The position numbers and the translations under genes are program-made. From GCA-002784865 sp035646815 (GTDB lineage Bacteria; Patescibacteriota; Microgenomatia; Levybacterales; UBA12049), in contig DASRON010000033.1 in the NCBI GenBank assembly GCA_035646815.1, positions 1 to 8,780 of the forward strand: DNA of 8,780 nt. Reading direction: 5' to 3'. Positions 6,345 to 8,780 of the stretch are shown piece after piece. The notes beneath the pieces were generated by a model. That model was not told the DNA's origin, made no database searches, and saw only the letters and a list, made by a program, of their open reading frames with translations. Each line of letters starts with the position of its first letter. Position 1 is the first letter of the stretch.

Positions 6345-6689
6345 ATGAAAAAAATTGTTTTTATTGCAATAGTTGTAGCCTTAATTGTTGTTATAAACAA
6401 CTTGGTTCATTCAATTTATGATCTTTCTCAAAAGCAAGATTTTGTAGTAAGTGCTAAAAAAGAGCTTGAAGATGAAAAGATGCTAAATCAGAAACTGAAA
6501 GCTCAAATTTCAATTGTTCAAAGCAAAGATTTTATTGAGCAAGAGGCAAGAAATAAGCTCTTTATGGGAAAACCGGGGGAACAGCCAGTAATAATTCCAG
6601 TAAATCTTTTAGAAGGGAAGAAAGAAGAAAAGCCTCAAGATAAATCTCCTAATTGGCAAAAATGGTGGAATTTGTTCTTTAAGAACTAG
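6345..6689 (+). CDS. FtsB/DivIC-like septum formation protein
   Basis: This 114-residue bitopic membrane protein begins with a basic MKK and a transmembrane helix at about residues 4-22. A coiled coil follows over about 28-60 (KKELEDEKMLNQKLKAQISI), and then the family-typical FIEQEARNKLFMGKPGEQPVIIP motif. FtsB/DivIC proteins form a divisome subcomplex with FtsL and FtsQ/DivIB at the septum, with the coiled coil outside the cytoplasmic membrane. The length is normal. The C-terminal tail is Lys- and Trp-rich (EEKPQDKSPNWQKWWNLFFKN) and not typical. It stands alone, with its own leaderless-type promoter, and is not in a division cluster here. Confidence 0.88.
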   Translation: MKKIVFIAIVVALIVVINNLVHSIYDLSQKQDFVVSAKKELEDEKMLNQKLKAQISIVQSKDFIEQEARNKLFMGKPGEQPVIIPVNLLEGKKEEKPQDKSPNWQKWWNLFFKN

Positions 6690-6704
6690 AAATTCTTACT
6701 TTTG
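6681..6704 (+). terminator. Possible weak terminator of the FtsB-like gene
   Basis: AAGAA (6681-6685) can pair with TTCTT (6693-6697), followed by ACTTTTG. The stem is short, AT-rich and overlaps the stop codon at 6687-6689. Low confidence. Confidence 0.25.
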
Positions 6705-6738
6705 CTAATTTGCAAATTGGATATTCATAGTTCTTCGA

Positions 6739-6767
6739 TTGGTGATTATACATAAAATAATTATAAT
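6739..6767 (+). promoter_or_regulatory. Possible promoter ahead of repeat copy 1
   Basis: TATAAT (6762-6767) is a perfect -10; TTGGTG (6739-6744) at 17 nt is a poor -35. A transcript starting near 6774 would run through repeat copy 1 and end at its hairpin at 6864-6879, about 110 nt. In AT-rich DNA this could be chance. Confidence 0.35.
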
Positions 6768-6792
6768 AGAAGATTTTTTGAGATTTAAAATC

Positions 6793-6880
6793 TGTGTTGC
6801 GGGGATTGGAAGAAATACGTATCTTCTTCCTCTCTCAAACTACGCCTATATTTATACCAGATTTAGACTAAAAAGTCTAT
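6793..6880 (+). repeat. Interspersed structured repeat, copy 1
   Basis: The 69-nt core at 6793-6861 matches copy 3 (8432-8500) without gaps at about 60 of 69 positions. GGAAGAA (6808-6814) pairs with TTCTTCC (6824-6830) in a 7-bp stem. The core ends in TATACCAGA, and directly after it TAGACT (6864-6869) pairs with AGTCTA (6874-6879) around AAAA. The copy lies between the FtsB-like gene and the toxin stop codon. It could be a small RNA, a cassette-type recombination site or a decayed mobile repeat. The rest of the 6690-6920 gap shows nothing else I can support. Confidence 0.75.
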
Positions 6881-6920
6881 TCTTGTAAGAGACATTTGCT
6901 CCGAGTGGTAGAGTTTGAAA

Positions 6921-7178
6921 CTATTTGTATACTCCTTGACGATGTTCTATTTTAACTATTTGTATTAAACTTTCTTTTACATTAAAGCTATATATTATGC
7001 GGTAATCTCCGACTCTAAATTTATAGTAATTCTTAAGCTCTCCATGTAACTTAATACCAGAAACTGGATTTTGTATAATTTTATCAAAGGATGAAAATAT
7101 TTTTGTCTGGATATGTTTTGGAAGTTTTGCTATGTTTTTATCAACGCTTTGAGCTAAGCGTAGGTTTTTAGCTGACAT
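6921..7178 (-). CDS. RelE/ParE-family toxin
   Basis: This 85-residue protein has the RelE-superfamily pattern: N-terminal helices with VDKNIAKLPKHIQTKI and NPVSGIKLHGELKNYYKFRVGDYRIIYSF, and a C-terminal IVKIEHRQGVYK. The basic residues of KFRVGDYR and HR, with the Tyr of GVY, match the usual RNA-cleaving or target-binding positions. RelE-like toxins cut mRNA in the ribosomal A site; ParE-like ones instead act on gyrase. The HRxxVY ending favours the RelE/YoeB side, but this is not certain. It starts 6 nt after the antitoxin stop and has no Shine-Dalgarno of its own, so translation is probably coupled to the antitoxin. Confidence 0.9.
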   Translation of the reverse strand: MSAKNLRLAQSVDKNIAKLPKHIQTKIFSSFDKIIQNPVSGIKLHGELKNYYKFRVGDYRIIYSFNVKESLIQIVKIEHRQGVYK

Positions 7179-7184
7179 TTGAAG

Positions 7185-7454
7185 TTATTGTTTTATGTTA
7201 TATTTCTTTTTAATTTCCCCTAAGGTTAGAAACTTACCTTGTTTTAATTCTTTTTCAGAAAGCTTAATATGGGGGAGAGAGTTCTTAAGACTATAAATTG
7301 TTTCTTCTAAGGAATCAAGATAGTCGGGAGAAACTAAAGTAGCTTTAACTCTACCGTTTTTAGTTAAATCTACTCTTGTGTATGCATCATTTATCTCGTC
7401 TACAAGACTAAGGAGTCTCCTTCTAGCTTCTGTTACTGGTATTACTTGTGTCAT
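7185..7454 (-). CDS. Phd/YefM-family antitoxin
   Basis: This 89-residue protein has an N-terminal Phd/YefM DNA-binding fold (MTQVIPVTEARRRLLSLVDEINDAYTRVDLTKNGRVKATLVSPDYLDSL). A C-terminal tail (about 60-89) would wrap and neutralise the toxin. Such antitoxins repress their own operon, with the toxin as co-repressor. A longer in-frame GTG start exists at 7481, but ATG at 7454 gives the family-typical N-terminus and lies 6 nt after a -10 box, so it is preferred. The antitoxin-first order is the usual one. Confidence 0.9.
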   Translation of the reverse strand: MTQVIPVTEARRRLLSLVDEINDAYTRVDLTKNGRVKATLVSPDYLDSLEETIYSLKNSLPHIKLSEKELKQGKFLTLGEIKKKYNIKQ

Positions 7455-7460
7455 ATTATG

Positions 7461-7489
7461 AATGTACATTAAAATGAGCACTTTGTCAA
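7461..7489 (-). promoter_or_regulatory. Promoter of the toxin-antitoxin operon
   Basis: On the minus strand, a perfect TTGACA (7489-7484), a 17-nt spacer and TACATT (7466-7461) precede the ATG at 7454 by 6 nt. The predicted mRNA starts at the antitoxin ATG. Placing the start here also rules out the upstream GTG, which lies within the spacer. Confidence 0.6.
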
Positions 7490-7505
7490 TATATCAATTT
7501 CATAT

Positions 7506-7535
7506 GCTTAAACCTTTGTACTTGATCTTTTAAGC
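7506..7535. repeat. 7-bp inverted repeat upstream of the TA promoter
   Basis: GCTTAAA (7506-7512) and TTTAAGC (7529-7535) form an inverted repeat with a 16-nt gap, about 17 bp upstream of the TA -35. It could be a binding site or chance in AT-rich DNA. No T-run follows on either strand, so it is not a typical terminator. Nothing else is evident between here and 7606. Confidence 0.3.
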
Positions 7536-7606
7536 AAAAACGCCCTATCTTATCCTTAAGAACTGTTGAGCCAGTAGAAACTTATCAATAATGAAGCTAA
7601 AAAACC

Positions 7607-7691
7607 TATGTTGTAAGGGTTGGAAGAAATTAGAAAATATTTTCTCTCAGAACTTCCGATATCTATTCCAGAAATAATATAGCTACTATAT
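7607..7691 (+). repeat. Interspersed structured repeat, copy 2 (divergent)
   Basis: The first 24 positions (7607-7630) match copy 1 at 19, including TGTTG and TTGGAAGAAAT. The 3' end TATCTATTCCAGA matches the TATATTTATACCAGA ending of the others, with a small length change. Its internal stems differ: GGAAG (7622-7626) can pair with CTTCC (7653-7657), enclosing the AGAAAA/TTTTCT palindrome at 7632-7645. As in the other copies, a hairpin follows CCAGA: ATATAG (7677-7682) with CTATAT (7686-7691), overlapping the stop codon of the SDR gene. Confidence 0.55.
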
Positions 7692-8366
7692 GTCTATTGC
7701 TGAATCTTTTGGTTTCCATCCAAAAGGATTTGAAACATCGTGAATTCTGCCTGGATTATCGGACATACCATACATCACGACAAAATTATCGGGAATGTTG
7801 TTTGCCTCAAGTATTGCTTTGATTAAAGATACACAATCGTTATGACTAAACCAAACTGCTCGTTCATAGGTGGGTTCAATTGCTGGTTTATTTTGAGGAT
7901 TTATTCCACCAAAGCGAACGTAAGCAACTTGAAGTCCTTTTGTTGCGTAATATCTACCCATAGCCTCCATCTCTACCTTCAAAGTCCCATAAGGGCTATC
8001 TGGGATTGGTATTCTGTTAGGCGATATTTTATCGGATTCTTTCCATTTATCAAATGCATCTGCATGGACAGAACTTGCCATAATTACACGAGGAACGCCA
8101 GACTCTAATGCTGCTTTAAATACATTATGAAACATTTCAACATTTTCAGGATACATATCACCGCTGCGGGAATTATCTATTTTAGTAGCCCATGCTAAAT
8201 GAATGATTGCGCTATGACCTGGAAAAATATTTAAGAGTTTTTGATAATCTTTAACATCTGTATCTGGTAAATTTAACGGTGTTATCTTATAAATATCATT
8301 TAGTCCTTCTGTCATAACACTTCCAATTACTCCCTTTGCACCAGTAATTGCGATCTTTTTTTTCAT
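7686..8366 (-). CDS. SDR-family NAD-dependent epimerase/dehydratase, uronate-dehydrogenase-like
   Basis: This 226-residue extended short-chain dehydrogenase has a Rossmann nucleotide site TGAKGVIGS (G9, G12, G15), HLAW near 56-59, an active-site Ser in ASSVHA (about 99) and YGTLK (Tyr126, Lys130). The SSVHA block, FSHNDCVSLI and the ending GWKPKDSA resemble uronate dehydrogenases, which oxidise hexuronates to aldarolactones with NAD+. General sugar-nucleotide epimerase activity is also possible. The frame stays open upstream to 8597. I start it at ATG 8366 because MKKKIAITGAKG is the normal family N-terminus, a TATAAT lies 7 nt upstream, and the extension would run antisense through a repeat and into the next gene. 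It has no Shine-Dalgarno. Confidence 0.88.
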   Translation of the reverse strand: MKKKIAITGAKGVIGSVMTEGLNDIYKITPLNLPDTDVKDYQKLLNIFPGHSAIIHLAWATKIDNSRSGDMYPENVEMFHNVFKAALESGVPRVIMASSVHADAFDKWKESDKISPNRIPIPDSPYGTLKVEMEAMGRYYATKGLQVAYVRFGGINPQNKPAIEPTYERAVWFSHNDCVSLIKAILEANNIPDNFVVMYGMSDNPGRIHDVSNPFGWKPKDSAIDI

Positions 8367-8373
8367 ATTATGT

Positions 8374-8382
8374 ATTATACCA
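8374..8382 (-). promoter_or_regulatory. Extended -10 promoter of the SDR gene
   Basis: On the minus strand, TGgTATAAT (8382-8374) is a consensus extended -10, 7 nt before the ATG at 8366. No good -35 is seen. The transcript is predicted to be leaderless. Confidence 0.65.
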
Positions 8383-8431
8383 AAGGACGCGATTATTCCA
8401 GTCTCGATGTGAAGCTTTGAGGCTAAGAACT

Positions 8432-8522
8432 TGTGTTGCGGGGATTGGAGGAAATACGCAAATTCTTCCTTACTCAAACCATGCCTGTATTTATACCAGA
8501 AGGGCTTTAGACCCTTTTTCTT
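8432..8522 (+). repeat. Interspersed structured repeat, copy 3
   Basis: The core 8432-8500 aligns without gaps to copy 1 with 9 differences in 69. The inner stem GGAGGAA (8447-8453) with TTCTTCC (8463-8469) keeps all 7 pairs because the A-to-G change makes a G-U pair; read from the other strand it would be an A-C mismatch. This favours the plus strand as the RNA. AAGGG (8500-8504) with CCCTT (8512-8516), followed by TTTCTT, forms a terminator-like end. Similarity to the other copies also extends some 20 nt upstream. It sits between the divergent SDR and 8554 genes. Confidence 0.75.
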
Positions 8523-8537
8523 ACTCGTAATTCCATA

Positions 8538-8546
8538 TGTTATAAT
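8538..8546 (+). promoter_or_regulatory. Extended -10 promoter of the 3'-edge gene
   Basis: TGtTATAAT at 8538-8546 is a consensus extended -10, 7 nt before the ATG at 8554. The -35 region is weak. A leaderless transcript is predicted, as for several other genes here. Confidence 0.65.
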
Positions 8547-8553
8547 CGAATTT

Positions 8554-8780
8554 ATGACAGAAGGTGGTAGTGATATTTTAAAGCCCGTTCCAGACATTTC
8601 TAAAACCGGGTGGAAGCATGAGGTAACAACCTCCGAAGGAAATCAGGAGCCTCTAGAAGCTTCAGCTTTTAAATCAACTCAAACAAGAATGGGAGTGGAG
8701 GTCTCATGGGGTCAAGGGCCAGAAGGTTATGACCAGTGGAAAATTAGAGAACCAAATGGGGGAGGTTCCGTAATTATTCC
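8554..8780 (+). CDS. Unknown protein, 3'-partial
   Basis: An open frame of 75 codons runs from ATG 8554 to the window edge without a stop. The visible residues (MTEGGSDILKPVPDISKTGWKHEV..., later VEVSWGQGPEGYDQWKIREPNGGG) are hydrophilic, Gly-rich and without a signal peptide or known motif. I do not recognise the family. Support for it being real is the consensus extended -10 placed 7 nt before the ATG, the same geometry seen at four other genes. The minus-strand open frame over the same bases is judged spurious. Confidence 0.65.
   Translation, partial: MTEGGSDILKPVPDISKTGWKHEVTTSEGNQEPLEASAFKSTQTRMGVEVSWGQGPEGYDQWKIREPNGGGSVII

Noticed and set aside
6793..6880. The repeats as tRNA or antisense-tRNA remnants
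   Set aside because: No cloverleaf, T-arm or acceptor pairing could be formed on either strand, although scattered words such as CTACGCC look tRNA-like.
6897..6916. tRNA D-arm-like string GCTCCGAGTGGTAGAG
   Set aside because: No matching acceptor, anticodon or T arm is found around it, and the toxin gene ends just after.
8348..8530. Plus-strand 60-codon open frame
   Set aside because: It consists mostly of repeat copy 3 and SDR antisense. The differences between repeat copies do not favour silent changes, and structure explains the conservation better.
8367..8597. In-frame 77-codon upstream extension of the SDR gene (start at 8597, minus)
   Set aside because: It runs antisense through repeat copy 3 and the beginning of the gene at 8554. 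The natural Rossmann start is at 8366 with a consensus TATAAT 7 nt upstream. The peptide made from the repeat is broken by stops in the other two copies.
1..8780. CRISPR arrays or insertion sequence ends
   Set aside because: No regularly spaced short repeats with unique spacers, no transposase and no terminal inverted repeats with target duplications were seen. The three long repeats are about 800 nt apart and hold genes between them.

Overview
The window is AT-rich, gene-dense bacterial DNA. Several features suggest a member of the Candidate Phyla Radiation (Patescibacteria), possibly Microgenomates-like: short compact genes, a PduO-type corrinoid adenosyltransferase, a single long membrane-anchored VirD4/TraG-like ATPase with a small acidic partner, a short FtsB/DivIC protein, and many genes without Shine-Dalgarno sites. 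This placement is inference from gene content and style. TGA is used as a stop (for example at 2129-2131), so the TGA-to-Gly recoding of Gracilibacteria/Absconditabacteria is not in play.

Layout. (1) 1-407: the C-terminal part of an ATP:cob(I)alamin adenosyltransferase. (2) 408-565: a compact cobalamin riboswitch whose expression platform ends in a terminator-like hairpin that also holds the Shine-Dalgarno of the next gene. (3) 566-1660: a 364-residue protein of unknown function with a C-terminal zinc ribbon, the apparent target of the riboswitch. (4) 1724-4494: a two-gene unit coding for a small acidic protein and a 788-residue VirD4/TraG-like ATPase, overlapping at ATGA. (5) 4497-5244: a strong promoter overlapped by a perfect 17-bp inverted repeat, then a helix-turn-helix protein with a LAGLIDADG-like C-terminal domain. 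(6) 5270-5341: a tRNA-Ile with the rare anticodon UAU, followed by a convergent tyrosine recombinase gene (5362-6222, minus). (7) 6345-6689: an FtsB/DivIC-like division protein.

(8) 6780-8553 looks accessory. A RelE-like toxin/Phd-YefM-like antitoxin pair and an SDR epimerase/uronate-dehydrogenase-like gene, both on the minus strand, are separated by three direct copies of an interspersed repeat at about 6793, 7607 and 8432. The repeat can fold, and each copy is followed by a hairpin of different sequence. The arrangement is repeat, TA pair, repeat, SDR gene, repeat, which is cassette-like. (9) 8554-8780: the start of an unrecognised plus-strand gene.

A recurring theme is leaderless transcription. 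At least five genes have a -10 box, usually extended (TGnTAnnnT), only 6-8 nt before the ATG, with no room for a ribosome binding site. Genes inside operons or behind the riboswitch use clear AAGGAG or GGAGG sites instead. The items most worth following up are the three-copy structured repeat and its cassette-like spacing, the dual-function riboswitch platform ahead of an unknown protein, the tRNA-Ile(UAU), and the palindrome at the HTH gene promoter.
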